Assembly: GCF_022524345.1 (NCBI RefSeq)
Contig: NZ_JAKWJU010000002.1
Location: 620,001 to 684,000, forward strand
DNA length: 64,000 nt
Source: Streptomyces marispadix
GTDB lineage: Bacteria; Actinomycetota; Actinomycetes; Streptomycetales; Streptomycetaceae
Direction: 5' to 3'
The notes below the pieces were generated by a model. It ran no database searches. It was not told where the DNA came from and was given only the letters and a program-made list of their open reading frames with translations. Made by a program: the position numbers and the translations under genes. Positions within the stretch are counted from its first letter, which is position 1, and each line of letters opens with the position of its first letter. This document shows, one piece after another, positions 34,418 through 45,226 of the stretch.

Positions 34418-35235
34418 GCACGGGAGCGTTCCGGCGCGTGCGCATGGAGCGAGCCGCCCGCGCCGCCCACGCCGCTCATCTCGCCCGTGCCGCTCGTGCC
34501 GCCCGTGCGGTGCGGGAGGGCCTGCTGGGCGCGGGGACCGCCGCGTTCACGGCCGCCGCCTGGCACATGGCTCCGGCGGCGAGCTGGCTGCCCGGCGTAC
34601 GCAGGGTCGTCAGCCCGGGGCTGGACGGCCGCGGCGACCCCGGTCATGTGGCGCTCACCTTCGACGACGGGCCGGACCCGCTCAGCACCCCGTACTTCCT
34701 GGAGGAGCTGGACCGGCTGGAGGCCCGCGCCACCTTCTTCGTCCTGGGGAACCGGCTGGAGCGCTACCCGCACCTGGGGCGGCGCATCGTCGCCGAGGGC
34801 CATGAACTGGCCGTACACGGCTGGCGGCACGAGAGGTTCTGGCGCCCGAGGCCGCGCGGCGACGTGCGCGATCTGGCACGTGCGGCGGGGACGGTGCAGC
34901 GGATCGCCGGTACGAGGCCGCTCTGGTACCGGCCGCCCTACGGCGTGCTCACCGCGACCCGCCTCGCGGCGGCACGGCGGCTGGGCCTGCGCCCGGTGCT
35001 GTGGACGGCGTGGGGCCGCGACTGGACGGCGAAGGCCGACGCGGAGAGCGTCCTGCTGGAGCTGGCGAGGCGGATGGGCGGCGGCGCGACCGTGCTGCTG
35101 CACGACTCCGACCACGCCTGCGCTCCCGGCGCCTGGCACTCGGGCCTTGAGGCGCTCCCGCACCTGGTGATGCGCTGCCGTGCCGAAGGCTGGACTGTGG
35201 GGCCGCTCGCCGAGCACGGGCTGCGGTCGGCGTGA
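34411..35235 (+). CDS. Polysaccharide deacetylase (NodB domain), membrane-anchored
   Basis: The 274-residue product starts with a basic, Ala/Arg-rich segment and a hydrophobic stretch near residues 38-55 that looks like a membrane anchor, followed by a NodB domain. Catalytic motifs are visible: TFDDGPD (general base Asp and metal Asp), HGWRH (metal His pair) and the RPPYG loop, with HDSDH near the end. It would deacetylate an extracellular GlcNAc-containing glycan. GTG at 34411 or 34414 is the start; the second gives a GTGA overlap with the transporter stop. Confidence 0.85.
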   Translation: MVSTGAFRRVRMERAARAAHAAHLARAARAARAVREGLLGAGTAAFTAAAWHMAPAASWLPGVRRVVSPGLDGRGDPGHVALTFDDGPDPLSTPYFLEELDRLEARATFFVLGNRLERYPHLGRRIVAEGHELAVHGWRHERFWRPRPRGDVRDLARAAGTVQRIAGTRPLWYRPPYGVLTATRLAAARRLGLRPVLWTAWGRDWTAKADAESVLLELARRMGGGATVLLHDSDHACAPGAWHSGLEALPHLVMRCRAEGWTVGPLAEHGLRSA

Positions 35236-35455
35236 ACTCCGCGTGAACTCCCTTGCCGGGTAAGGCCTTTGGCCTCGCCGAAGGCAGCGAACGCAGAGCG
35301 CCGCCCGCCCCTCCTTCCGTGCCGGGAGGCCGTTGATGCGTCCTCGTAAGGGGACGATGCGACGGTCGTACGGAGAAGGAGGCGGCGGGCGGCGGGGGCG
35401 GTGCCGAGGGCGGCGGGCGGGCGGCGGCGTCAACTGGCGTGCCGCCGCGGCCCGT
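35236..35455. other. Convergent intergenic region with a short hairpin
   Basis: There is no gene in this 220-base gap between the deacetylase and hypE. AGGCC-TTT-GGCCT at 35262-35274 can form a small hairpin. Confidence 0.4.
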
Positions 35456-36550
35456 TCAGCAGATGCGCGGCAGTTGCTCCCCCAACGGCAGGTCCACCAC
35501 ACGTGTGCCGCCGAGTCCGGTACGGGCGACCACCATGCCGGGATGTGCCTCGACGCACTCCCCGACCACCGCGGCCTCTGCTCCCAGCGGGTGGGCCCTC
35601 ATCGAATCCAGGACCGCCTCGGCGTGTTCGCGCGGCACGAAGGCGACGAGCTTGCCCTCGTTCGCCACGTACATCGGATCGAGGCCGAGCACCGCGCAGG
35701 CGTTGGCCACGGGCGGCGGCACCGGCACCGCCTTCTCGTTCACCACGACCCCGACGGCCGCCGCCACCGCGATCTCGTTGAGCGCCGCGGCGAGCCCGCC
35801 CCTCGTCGGGTCGCGCAGTACATGCACATCCGGCGTGACGGCGAGCATCGCCTGCACGAGGCCCCCGAGCGCCGCGCAGTCGCTCTCGATCTCCACGCCG
35901 AACTCCAGCCCGTCCCGCACGCTCATGACGGCGACCCCGTGCGCGCCGATGGCACCGCTGACGATGACGACGTCGCCCGGCACGGCACGCTGCGGCCGGA
36001 TGTCCACGCCTTCCGGGATGAGCCCGATGCCCGCGGTGTTCAGGTAGACGCCGTCGCCTCGTCCGGCCTCGACGACCTTGGTGTCTCCGGTGGCCACCTC
36101 GACTCCCGCCGTACGCGCCGCCGCGCCCAGCGCCTCGGCGACCCGGGAGACCAGCGGCACCTCGACGCCCTCCTCCAGGATGAATCCGCAGGAGAGGTAC
36201 GCGGCTTGAGCCCCGCTCATGGCCAGGTCGTTGACCGTTCCGTTGACGGCGAGGTCGCCGATGCTGCCGCCGGGGAAGAACAACGGCCGTACGACGAAGG
36301 AGTCGGTGGAGAAGGCCAGCCGGGTGCCGCCGAGCGTGAGAGCCGCCGAGTCCGGCATTCCGGCGAGCAGTTCGCCGCCGAAGGCGGGCGCGAAGATGTG
36401 CTGCACGAGTTCCGAGGAGAGCGCTCCCCCGCCGCCGTGTCCCATCACCACACGTGGCTGATCGCGCAGGGGGGCGGGGCATGTCCAGCCGGAGAAGTCG
36501 GGCGCTGCGGGTTCGGTGCCCGGCTGTGCCAGGCCGGTGGTCTCAGACAA
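35456..36550 (-). CDS. hypE: Hydrogenase maturation protein HypE
   Basis: The 364-residue product is a PurM/ThiL-like ATPase that dehydrates the carbamoyl group on its own C-terminal Cys to cyanide for the Fe(CN)2CO centre. The C-terminus reads PRIC, the required cysteine. GHGGGG near the start and [29 protein letters not shown] (shown here in part) are family signatures. The start is TTG at 36550, chosen because GGAGGGGAG lies 4 bases upstream and it overlaps the hypD stop; typical HypE proteins are about this length. It is the last gene of the leftward hypABFCDE run. Confidence 0.92.
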   Translation of the reverse strand: MSETTGLAQPGTEPAAPDFSGWTCPAPLRDQPRVVMGHGGGGALSSELVQHIFAPAFGGELLAGMPDSAALTLGGTRLAFSTDSFVVRPLFFPGGSIGDLAVNGTVNDLAMSGAQAAYLSCGFILEEGVEVPLVSRVAEALGAAARTAGVEVATGDTKVVEAGRGDGVYLNTAGIGLIPEGVDIRPQRAVPGDVVIVSGAIGAHGVAVMSVRDGLEFGVEIESDCAALGGLVQAMLAVTPDVHVLRDPTRGGLAAALNEIAVAAAVGVVVNEKAVPVPPPVANACAVLGLDPMYVANEGKLVAFVPREHAEAVLDSMRAHPLGAEAAVVGECVEAHPGMVVARTGLGGTRVVDLPLGEQLPRIC

Positions 36551-37904
36551 CGGGGCTCCCCTCCAGCGATACGGACGCGGACTCGGCACGCTCGGCGGCC
36601 TCGGCATGCTCGGCATGCTCGGGTTCAGCCGCGGGATCGGGCTCGGCTCCCTGCCCGGGTCCGGATTCGGGTGCGGATTCGGGTGCGGACACGGGCTCCG
36701 GCACGCGCCTGGGACCGGAGACGGCTGTGTGCGCCGAATCCCGTTCACGCTTCGAACCGGGCCCGGACGCAGGCGAGTTCGCCCCCGCGGACGCGGCGTT
36801 CGTACCACCCGCGCCACCGCCCAGCCGCCGGTACAGGTAGTACGCCGCGCAGGCCCCCTCGCTGGAGACCATCGTGGCGCCCAGCGGCGTACGAGGAGTG
36901 CACACGGTGCCGAACGCCTCGCACTCATGCGGCTTCAGCAGCCCCTGAAGCACCTCGCCGCTACGGCACTCCGCAGGCTCACGGGTGTCGATGCCGCTCA
37001 CCTGGAAGCGGTGCTCGGCGTCGAACTCCCGGTAGCGGGCGGCGAGTCGCCATCCGCTGCCGGGGATCACGCCGATGCCGCGCCAGGAGCGGTCGGTGAC
37101 CTCGAAGATGTCGGCGAGCATCGCCTTCGCCGCCGGGTTCCCCTCAGGCGGCACCACACGTGCGTAGGCGTTGTCCACGGTGTGCTCATCGCGTTCGAGC
37201 TGCCGCACCGCGCGCCGTACGCCCTCCAGCACGTCCAGCGGCTCGAAGCCCGTCACCACGATCGGCACCCCGAACCGCTCGGCCAGCGCCGGATATTCGC
37301 CCGTGCCCATCACGCTGCACACATGCCCCGCGGCGAGAAATCCCTGCACCCGGCAGGACTCGGAGCGCATGATCGCCTCGATGGCCGGGGGCACGCGTAC
37401 GTGCGAGACGAGCATGCTGAAGTTGCGGATGCCCAGCTTGCGCGCCTGATGCACCGTCATGGCGTTGGGCGGTGCGGTCGTCTCGAACCCGATGCCGAAG
37501 AACACCACTTCACGTCCGGGGTTGTCCTGCGCGAGGCGCAGCGCGTCCAACGGCGAGTAGACGACGCGCACATCGCCGCCCTCGCCGCGCACCTGGAACA
37601 GGTCTCGCCCGCTGCCGGGCACCCGCAGCATGTCGCCGTAGCTGCAGAAGATCACCTCCGGGCGGGAGGCGATCTCCAGAGCCTTGTCGATGACCTCCAG
37701 CGGTGTGACACATACCGGGCATCCGGGCCCGTGGATCAACTCCACCTCGCCGGGCAGAAGTTGGTCGATGCCGTGCCGGATGATCGAGTGCGTCTGACCG
37801 CCGCAGACCTCCATCAGCGCCCAGGGGCGGGTGACGGTGGCGTGGATGTCCTCCACCAGCCGCCGCGCCAGCTCCGGGTCCTGGAACTCGTCGATGTACT
37901 TCAC
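36543..37904 (-). CDS. hypD: Hydrogenase maturation protein HypD with long C-terminal tail
   Basis: The 453-residue product is the Fe-S scaffold that assembles the Fe(CN)2CO unit with HypC. Conserved cysteines are present: [16 protein letters not shown], and the C-terminal 4Fe-4S ligands in [17 protein letters not shown] and GAC. The GTG start overlaps the hypC stop (GTGA). Typical HypD proteins end shortly after GACAAYY. This one continues about 80 residues in a disordered Pro/Glu/Ala-rich acidic tail before stopping at the hypE start. The tail is unlikely to be catalytic. Confidence 0.92.
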   Translation of the reverse strand: MKYIDEFQDPELARRLVEDIHATVTRPWALMEVCGGQTHSIIRHGIDQLLPGEVELIHGPGCPVCVTPLEVIDKALEIASRPEVIFCSYGDMLRVPGSGRDLFQVRGEGGDVRVVYSPLDALRLAQDNPGREVVFFGIGFETTAPPNAMTVHQARKLGIRNFSMLVSHVRVPPAIEAIMRSESCRVQGFLAAGHVCSVMGTGEYPALAERFGVPIVVTGFEPLDVLEGVRRAVRQLERDEHTVDNAYARVVPPEGNPAAKAMLADIFEVTDRSWRGIGVIPGSGWRLAARYREFDAEHRFQVSGIDTREPAECRSGEVLQGLLKPHECEAFGTVCTPRTPLGATMVSSEGACAAYYLYRRLGGGAGGTNAASAGANSPASGPGSKRERDSAHTAVSGPRRVPEPVSAPESAPESGPGQGAEPDPAAEPEHAEHAEAAERAESASVSLEGSPVV

Positions 37905-38179
37905 TTCGCCGCCTCCTTGGCCGCCGACTCCCAGGGGTCGCCGAACTCCTCCTCCAGCAGACCGAGTTCCTCGAACAGCGCGAGCGTCTGCCGCGCCGAC
38001 TCCTCGTCCAGCCGCTGCAACGCGAAGCCGACGTGGACGATCGCGTACTCCCCGGGCCTCAGGTCCGGCAGGTACTCGCAGCACACCTCCTTGGCCACGC
38101 CGCCGAAATCGACGGTGGCCATGCGGGTGCCGTCCCGCTCCTTGATCTCCAGCACCTTGCCGGGTACCGCCAGGCACAT
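37901..38179 (-). CDS. hypC: Hydrogenase maturation chaperone HypC
   Basis: The 92-residue product starts MCLAVPGKV; after Met removal Cys2 carries the Fe(CN)2CO group to the large subunit. The conserved His is in the IVHVGFAL segment. An acidic C-terminal tail follows ([14 protein letters not shown]). The ATG at 38179 has GGAG upstream. It precedes hypD with a 4-base overlap. Confidence 0.93.
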   Translation of the reverse strand: MCLAVPGKVLEIKERDGTRMATVDFGGVAKEVCCEYLPDLRPGEYAIVHVGFALQRLDEESARQTLALFEELGLLEEEFGDPWESAAKEAAK

Positions 38180-38282
38180 GGTGTTCTCCTCGCTCTTACG
38201 GGGTGGGGGTGGTCGGAGGGCGTCCGGTCCCGGCCGCGACGTCAACGGGCGGAGCTTGTACGGGTGTTCGCGGCCGGTGCGC

Positions 38283-40898
38283 TCATGTCCGCGTACGGCC
38301 CGTGGACGGTCCGGCGTCCGGGGGCCCGTCCGCCCCGGCGCGCGCCGCGATCATCAACTGGCCCAGCGCGAGCCCTCCGTCGTTGGGCGGTACGAGGCGG
38401 TGACGCAGCACCGTGAAGCCGTCCTCGCGCAGGCGCCTCGCACAGTCCGCCGACAGCAGGGAGTTGGCGAAGACGCCGCCGCTGAGCGCGACCGTGCCGA
38501 GGCGGTGGCGCTCCCTTGCGATACGGCACACACGCAGTACGAGCGCCGCCACGGACCGGTGGAAGCGCAAGGCGGTCGCCCCGGCCGGGACACCCGCCCG
38601 TACGTCCGCGACGATGCCCTCCAGCACCGGCGCCGGATCGCAGGCGAGGGCTTCCCCCGCGGTCGTCGCGATCCTGAACGCCCAGTCGTGGCCGCCCAGT
38701 TCGCCACCGTGGCCGCAAGGTCCGCCGGGCTCGCCGTTCGCGCTCTGCCCCCCGTGCCTGTCGTGCTCGCCGTGCTCGTAGCGGGACGCCGCCGCCTCCA
38801 GCTCCATGGCCGCCTGCGCCTCGTAACCGGCGTGGTGGCACACGCCCGCGAGCGAGGCGGCCGAGTCGAAGAGGCGCCCCATGCTGGAGGTCGGCACACA
38901 ACTGGTGCCGCGCTCCAACTGCACGGCCAGCGCCTTCAGTTCGTCGTCCGGGCAGGCGGCCACCGGAGGCAGATCCGCGTCCCACGGCATGCCTGCCGCA
39001 TGGAGATGGGCGAGCGCCATCCGGTACGGGCGGCGCACCGCCGCGTCGCCGCCGGGCAGCGGCACCGGGCTGAGATGCGCCAGCCGCCGGTAGCCGTCGT
39101 AGTCGGCGAGCAGGAACTCACCGCCCCATACGCTCGCGTCGTCCCCGTAGCCCGTACCGTCGAAGGCGACGCCGATGACGGGCGCACTGCCGTCCAGACC
39201 GTGCTCCGCCATCACCGAGGCGACATGGGCGTGATGGTGCTGCACCCGGCTCAACTGCCGTCCGCCCGCGTTGCGTTCGGCCCAGCCCACGGAGCGGTAT
39301 CCGGGGTGCCTGTCGGTGACCAGCAGCGACGGCGACACCCCCGTGATGTCCGCCAGTTGGCGTGCCGCACCGTCGAACGCCGTCAGCGTCGCCAGGTCGT
39401 CCATGTCGCCGATGTGCGCGGAGAGCCATGCGTGGTGGCCCTCGCCGACGCAGAAGGTGTTCTTCAGATCTCCGCCCACCGCGAGCGCCGGCACCACTGG
39501 CCGGGGCAGATTGACGGGGAACGGCGCATAGCCGCGTGAGCGCCGCACGGGCAGTTGCTCCCCGTCGGTGATCCGGACGACCGAGTCGTCACAGGGCACT
39601 TGAATCGGCCGGTCGTGCGTCAGCCAGGCGTCGGCGAGGGGAGCGAGCCGCTCCATGGCGTCGTCGTCGCGGGTGACGATCGGCTCACCGCCGAGGTTGC
39701 CGCTGGTCATCACCAGCAGCCGCGGTCCCCCTTCGTCGCCGGGAAGACCGAGCAGCAGATGGTGCAGCGGCGTGTACGGCAGCATCACCCCCAAGTCGGC
39801 ACTGCGCGGCGCCACTTCGCCGGCGACGGCGAGACCGGGCGCATCTGCCGCGGGTACGTCCAGGCGACGGCGCAGCAGCACGATCGGGCGGCGGCCTCCA
39901 CTGAGCAGACCTCGTGCGACGGCGTCGAGGTGCACCAGCCGCTCCACGTCGTCCAGATCGCGCGCCATCAGTGCGAACGGCTTGTCACCGCGCTGCTTGC
40001 GCCGCCGCAGCAGCCGTACGGCATCGGGGTTCGAGGCGTCGCAGGCCAGGTGGTAGCCGCCGAGTCCCTTGACGGCGACGACCGCGCCCTCGGCGAGCAA
40101 CTGCCGTGCGGCGGCGACCGGTTCGGCGTTCGCGGAGGGCCCGCCGTGGCGCGAGCCCGAGTCCGCGCTCCCGGCTGCCTCCCGCCCACGCATGCGCAGC
40201 CGCAGCCGCGGCCCGCAGTCATGGCACGAGACGGGCTGCGCATGGAAACGCCGGTCACCGGGGTCCGCGTACTCGCGTGCACAGCGCTCGCACATCGCAA
40301 AGCGGTCCATGGTGGTGTGGGCACGGTCGTAGGGCAGCCCCGTGACGATCGTGAAGCGCGGCCCGCAGTGCGTACATGTGATGAAGGGGTGCCGGTAGCG
40401 CCGGTCGGCCGGATCGCTCATCTCGGCGAGGCAGTCGGCACAGGTCGCGGTGTCGGGAGCGACGAGAGTGCGGGCGGTGCCGCCGCTGCCTCGCGACTCC
40501 GCGATGCTGAAGCCGCGCCCTCCTGCCGGCTCCATGGGCTCGTGGGTCACCGACTGGACCACGGCCAGCGGCGGAGCGTCCGCCGTCACGCGGCCGCAGA
40601 ACGCGGCGAGCGCATCGGGCACGCCCTCGACCTCGGCGACGACGCCGTCCCCGGTGTTGGCGACGTGCCCGGTGAGCCCCAGCTCCCCGGCCAGCGCGTA
40701 GACGAACGGCCGGAATCCGACGCCCTGTACCACTCCGCGCACGGTCACCTTGCGCCGCTCCACTCCGCGCCGGCGCCCACTCTGCGGGCGTTCCGTACGG
40801 GCACCCGCGGCGCGATCAGCGCCCGTCGCGCCTGCTGCGCCCGCCGCGTCTCCCGCACCGATGCGCGCGTCCGTCGCCGTGCCCTGCCGCGGGTTCAC
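38283..40898 (-). CDS. hypF: Carbamoyltransferase HypF
   Basis: The 871-residue product makes the carbamoyl precursor of the CN ligands from carbamoyl phosphate and ATP. Domain order is acylphosphatase (VRGVVQGVGFRPFVYAL), two zinc fingers (CADC...CTHC and CERC...CHDC), a YrdC-like domain and a Kae1-like carbamoyltransferase domain with HHHAH. Two low-complexity inserts share a motif RHGG-SAN-EP. The start is GTG at 40898, overlapping the hypB stop (GTGA); this gives about 45 extra disordered N-terminal residues, and an internal GTG near 40763 is an alternative. Confidence 0.92.
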   Translation of the reverse strand: MNPRQGTATDARIGAGDAAGAAGATGADRAAGARTERPQSGRRRGVERRKVTVRGVVQGVGFRPFVYALAGELGLTGHVANTGDGVVAEVEGVPDALAAFCGRVTADAPPLAVVQSVTHEPMEPAGGRGFSIAESRGSGGTARTLVAPDTATCADCLAEMSDPADRRYRHPFITCTHCGPRFTIVTGLPYDRAHTTMDRFAMCERCAREYADPGDRRFHAQPVSCHDCGPRLRLRMRGREAAGSADSGSRHGGPSANAEPVAAARQLLAEGAVVAVKGLGGYHLACDASNPDAVRLLRRRKQRGDKPFALMARDLDDVERLVHLDAVARGLLSGGRRPIVLLRRRLDVPAADAPGLAVAGEVAPRSADLGVMLPYTPLHHLLLGLPGDEGGPRLLVMTSGNLGGEPIVTRDDDAMERLAPLADAWLTHDRPIQVPCDDSVVRITDGEQLPVRRSRGYAPFPVNLPRPVVPALAVGGDLKNTFCVGEGHHAWLSAHIGDMDDLATLTAFDGAARQLADITGVSPSLLVTDRHPGYRSVGWAERNAGGRQLSRVQHHHAHVASVMAEHGLDGSAPVIGVAFDGTGYGDDASVWGGEFLLADYDGYRRLAHLSPVPLPGGDAAVRRPYRMALAHLHAAGMPWDADLPPVAACPDDELKALAVQLERGTSCVPTSSMGRLFDSAASLAGVCHHAGYEAQAAMELEAAASRYEHGEHDRHGGQSANGEPGGPCGHGGELGGHDWAFRIATTAGEALACDPAPVLEGIVADVRAGVPAGATALRFHRSVAALVLRVCRIARERHRLGTVALSGGVFANSLLSADCARRLREDGFTVLRHRLVPPNDGGLALGQLMIAARAGADGPPDAGPSTGRTRT

Positions 40899-41689
40899 GA
40901 GCGTCCGCGGACCGGCACGCCGCCCGCCATCGCGTCGTCCACGCCGCCGGGTTCGACGCCCGTACCGCCGCCGGCCACGGAATCGCCCACGCCGTCGGAC
41001 CCGTTCCGTGCCATGACCGGCCGGTGCACCGCCCCGCCCGCGGCGACGGCCAGCGCCCGCTCCAGTACGAGCCCCACGCCCGTCCCTCTCCGCGCCGAGG
41101 TGACCGCCACCTCGACCCCCGGGTTGACCTGGCGGACGTTGGCACGGAAGGCGTCCTCGTCGAACCCGGCGGCCTCGGCGATGTCGTCCTTCGTGACGAC
41201 CACCAGGTGCGCCAGCCCGAACGCCGTCGGGTACTTCAGCGGCTTGTCCTCGCCCTCCGTCACCGACGCCAGTACGACACGCAGCGACTCCCCCAGGTCG
41301 TAGGAGGCGGGGCAGACGAGGTTGCCGACGTTCTCCACGAACAGCAGCCGCGTCCCGTCCGGCAGCCAGCCGTCCAACTGCGCCCGCAGCATGTCGGCCT
41401 CCATATGGCAAAGCCCGTCCGTGAGCACCTGCTTGACGGGCACACCGGCACGTGCCAGCCGTTCCGCGTCGTGCTCGGTGGCCAGATCCGCCGTCAGCGC
41501 CGCCACCGGCACTCCGCGCGACGCGGCGAGCGCCAGTTCCGCTTCGAGCAGCGCCGTCTTCCCGCTTCCGGGGCTTGAGAGCAGATTGACGACCGTGGTT
41601 CCGCGCGCCGCCAGTTCGGTGCGCAGCGCCCCGGCGCGCTCGTCGTTCTTCACGAGCACCGCCTGATGCAGATCGACGACTCGGCACAT
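40895..41689 (-). CDS. hypB: Nickel-inserting GTPase HypB
   Basis: The 264-residue product is the GTPase that, with HypA, delivers Ni to the large subunit. It starts MCRVVDLHQ and lacks the N-terminal CxxCGC nickel site and His-rich region of some HypBs. The P-loop (SSPGSGKT), the metal-site segment LCHMEADM and VENVGNLVCP, and the TKDD guanine motif are present. The C-terminal 40 residues are a Gly-rich tail after the typical end. The ATG at 41689 is 5 bases after the hypA stop. Operon order is hypA-B-F. Confidence 0.92.
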   Translation of the reverse strand: MCRVVDLHQAVLVKNDERAGALRTELAARGTTVVNLLSSPGSGKTALLEAELALAASRGVPVAALTADLATEHDAERLARAGVPVKQVLTDGLCHMEADMLRAQLDGWLPDGTRLLFVENVGNLVCPASYDLGESLRVVLASVTEGEDKPLKYPTAFGLAHLVVVTKDDIAEAAGFDEDAFRANVRQVNPGVEVAVTSARRGTGVGLVLERALAVAAGGAVHRPVMARNGSDGVGDSVAGGGTGVEPGGVDDAMAGGVPVRGRS

Positions 41690-41694
41690 GGGTC

Positions 41695-42096
41695 TCAGCT
41701 CTCCTCGGCCTGTACGGATGCGGGGTGTGCGGTGCGGGCGGGCGGTTCGCCGTCCGCGTGGCGGAGCCCGGTGATCTGCAACTCGCGTCCGGCGACGAGT
41801 TCTGTCCTGCCGCCTTCGCACTGTGGGCAGCACAACTGGGGCGGCATTCCCGTGGCCCATTCCGCTCCGCACGGTTCGCAGCGGGCGCGGCCCGGCACGA
41901 AGTCGATGAGGAGCGAGGCGCCGTCGAGCGGGGTGCCGGCACAGGCGAGTGAGAAGCAGAAGCGCAGCGAGTCGGCCACCACACCGGCGAGTTCGCCGAG
42001 CCGGAGCCGTACGGCGGTCACCTTTTCGTGCCCCTTCGCAGCGGGGGCCTCCGTCGCCTGCTCCACCATCGCGACCGCGATGGACATCTCGTGCAT
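41695..42096 (-). CDS. hypA: Nickel metallochaperone HypA
   Basis: The 133-residue product starts MHEMSIA, with His2 as Ni ligand. The zinc site is formed by CEPC and CCPQC. The C-terminal 20 residues beyond the usual end are a Pro/Ala tail. It is the first gene of the leftward hyp run, divergent from the hydrogenase structural genes. Confidence 0.93.
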   Translation of the reverse strand: MHEMSIAVAMVEQATEAPAAKGHEKVTAVRLRLGELAGVVADSLRFCFSLACAGTPLDGASLLIDFVPGRARCEPCGAEWATGMPPQLCCPQCEGGRTELVAGRELQITGLRHADGEPPARTAHPASVQAEES

Positions 42097-42164
42097 CTCA
42101 TCCCTCCGCTTCGCGGTTCATTACAGGCACGGGCCCGGGGGCCCTTTCCTGACACGCCGCCCTC

Positions 42165-42201
42165 CCGGGACAAGGTGATCCGTTCGGCCCCCTTGTCCCG
42201 G
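42165..42201. promoter_or_regulatory. Perfect 11-bp inverted repeat in the hyp/hydrogenase divergent region
   Basis: CCGGGACAAGG (42165-42175) and CCTTGTCCCGG (42191-42201) are exact complements with 15 bases between. The site lies between the divergent hypA and small-subunit genes, followed by an AT-rich stretch (42219-42245) with TATGCATA at 42224-42231. It is a candidate operator controlling hydrogenase expression. Confidence 0.6.
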
Positions 42202-42303
42202 CGCGCTTACGTTGTGGCCTATCTATGCATATGTCAGATTTTTCTACGGCTCTGCTCTGAGAGCCGTACGGGCGGTCGGCGACGGTGCGAAGGGATCGGT
42301 CCC

Positions 42304-43395
<1,092 letters not shown>

Positions 43396-43426
43396 TCAGC
43401 GAAGCGACCTGCGAGAGGAACGAGAA

Positions 43427-45226
43427 GTGGCCACCGCCCAGCAGTCCGCCAAGAAGCCCGCCAGCGGGGAACGTGAACTGACCGACGTGGCCTTCGATCC
43501 CATCACCCGGATCGTCGGCAACCTCGGCATCTACACGAAGATCGACTTCCCGGGCCGGCAGGTGGCGGAGTGCCGCAGCACCTCGTCGATCTTCCGCGGA
43601 TACAGCGTCTTCATGAAGGGCAAGGACCCGCGCGACTCGCACTTCATCACCAGCCGCATCTGCGGCATCTGCGGCGACAACCACGCCACTTGCTCGGTCT
43701 ACGCCCAGAACATGGCCTACGGCGTGAAGCCGCCGCCGCTCGCCGACTGGATCATCAACCTCGGCGAAGCGGCCGAGTTCATGTTCGACCACACGATCTT
43801 CCAGGACAACATGGTCTTCGTCGACTACTGCGAGCGCATGGTCAGGGAGACCAACCCGGGCGTCTGGGAGCGTGCCGAGCGCACCCCCGCGCCCCGCGCC
43901 GGGGCCCACGGCCACCGCACGATCGGCGACATCATGCGCTCGTTCAACCCGTTCGAGGGCGAGACGTACAAGCAGGCGCTGGTGATGAGCCGGCTGACCC
44001 GTGAGATGTGCTGCCTGATGGAGGGCCGCCACGTACATCCGTCGACGCTCTACCCGGGCGGCGTCGGCACGGTGGCCACACCGCAGCTCTTCACCGACTA
44101 CCTGGTGCGGCTGATGCGCTGCCTGGACTTCGTCAAGCGCGCGGTCGCGATGAACGACGACGTCTTCGACTTCTTCTACGAGGCACTGCCCGGCTACGAG
44201 GAGGTCGGCCGCAGGCGCACGCTGCTCGCCTGCTGGGGCTGCTTCCAGGACCCCGAGGTCGTCGACTACGACTACCGCACGATGAACACCTGGGGTAACT
44301 CGATGTTCGTCACCCCGGGCATCGTCGTCGACAACGAGCTGGTCACCACCGACCTCGTCGACATCAACCTCGGCATGCGCATCCTGCTGGGCAGCAGCTA
44401 CTACGAGGACTGGGCCGCCGAGGAGACCTACGTGGACCGTGACCCGCTCGGCAACCCCGTCGACCGGCGCCATCCCTGGAACCAGACGACGCTGCCGCAG
44501 CCCCAGAAGCGCGACCTGGAGGGCGGCAACTACAGCTGGGTGATGAGCCCCCGCTGGTACGACAGACGCACGGGCGACCACCTCGCCCTCGACACCGGCG
44601 GCGGCCCCATCGCACGCCTGTGGGCGACGGCCCTGGCGGGCAAGGTCAGGACCCCGCACGTGCGTTCCACCGGGCGCAGCGTCCAGATCGACCTGCCGAA
44701 GACGCCCTCGACGCCCGAGACCCGGCTGGAGTGGAAGCCGCCGGCCTTCCCCAACACCCTGGAGCGCAACCGGGCGCGGATGTACTTCGTGGCGTACGCC
44801 GCGGGCATGGCGCTGTATTTCGTAGACCGCGCGCTGGCGGAGGTACGCGCCGGACGCACCAAGGTCTTCGAGGACTTCAAGGTGCCGGAGGAGGCCATCG
44901 GCGTCGGCTTCCACGAGGCGGTACGCGGAGTCCTCTCCCACCACCTCGTCATCCGCGACCGCAAGATCGCCAACTACCACCCGTATCCGCCGACTCCGTG
45001 GAACGCCAGCCCCCGCGACCACTTCGGCACGCCCGGCCCGTACGAGGACGCCGTGCAGGGGATGCCCCTGTTCGAGGAGAACGGCCGGGAGAACTTCAAG
45101 GGCATCGACATCATGCGTACCGTCCGCAGCTTCGACCCTTGCCTGCCGTGCGGCGTGCACATGTATCTCGGCGGTGGGCGGACCGTGCGGGAGAGCCACT
45201 CGCCGACCTTCGGCGCACTCGCGTGA
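43427..45226 (+). CDS. hhyL: [NiFe] hydrogenase large subunit, group 1h (group 5) type
   Basis: The 599-residue product holds the NiFe(CN)2CO site. Both metal motifs are intact: RICGICGDNH (L1) and DPCLPCGVH (L2). After the L2 His a short peptide remains (MYLGGGRTVRESHSP, ending FGALA), which the endopeptidase encoded at 48581 should remove. Sequence character (VAFDPITRIVGNLGI, HATCSVYAQN) matches the actinobacterial high-affinity group that oxidises atmospheric H2. The GTG at 43427 has GAGAGGA upstream. It ends with a GTGA overlap into the NifU-like gene. Confidence 0.95.
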   Translation: MATAQQSAKKPASGERELTDVAFDPITRIVGNLGIYTKIDFPGRQVAECRSTSSIFRGYSVFMKGKDPRDSHFITSRICGICGDNHATCSVYAQNMAYGVKPPPLADWIINLGEAAEFMFDHTIFQDNMVFVDYCERMVRETNPGVWERAERTPAPRAGAHGHRTIGDIMRSFNPFEGETYKQALVMSRLTREMCCLMEGRHVHPSTLYPGGVGTVATPQLFTDYLVRLMRCLDFVKRAVAMNDDVFDFFYEALPGYEEVGRRRTLLACWGCFQDPEVVDYDYRTMNTWGNSMFVTPGIVVDNELVTTDLVDINLGMRILLGSSYYEDWAAEETYVDRDPLGNPVDRRHPWNQTTLPQPQKRDLEGGNYSWVMSPRWYDRRTGDHLALDTGGGPIARLWATALAGKVRTPHVRSTGRSVQIDLPKTPSTPETRLEWKPPAFPNTLERNRARMYFVAYAAGMALYFVDRALAEVRAGRTKVFEDFKVPEEAIGVGFHEAVRGVLSHHLVIRDRKIANYHPYPPTPWNASPRDHFGTPGPYEDAVQGMPLFEENGRENFKGIDIMRTVRSFDPCLPCGVHMYLGGGRTVRESHSPTFGALA

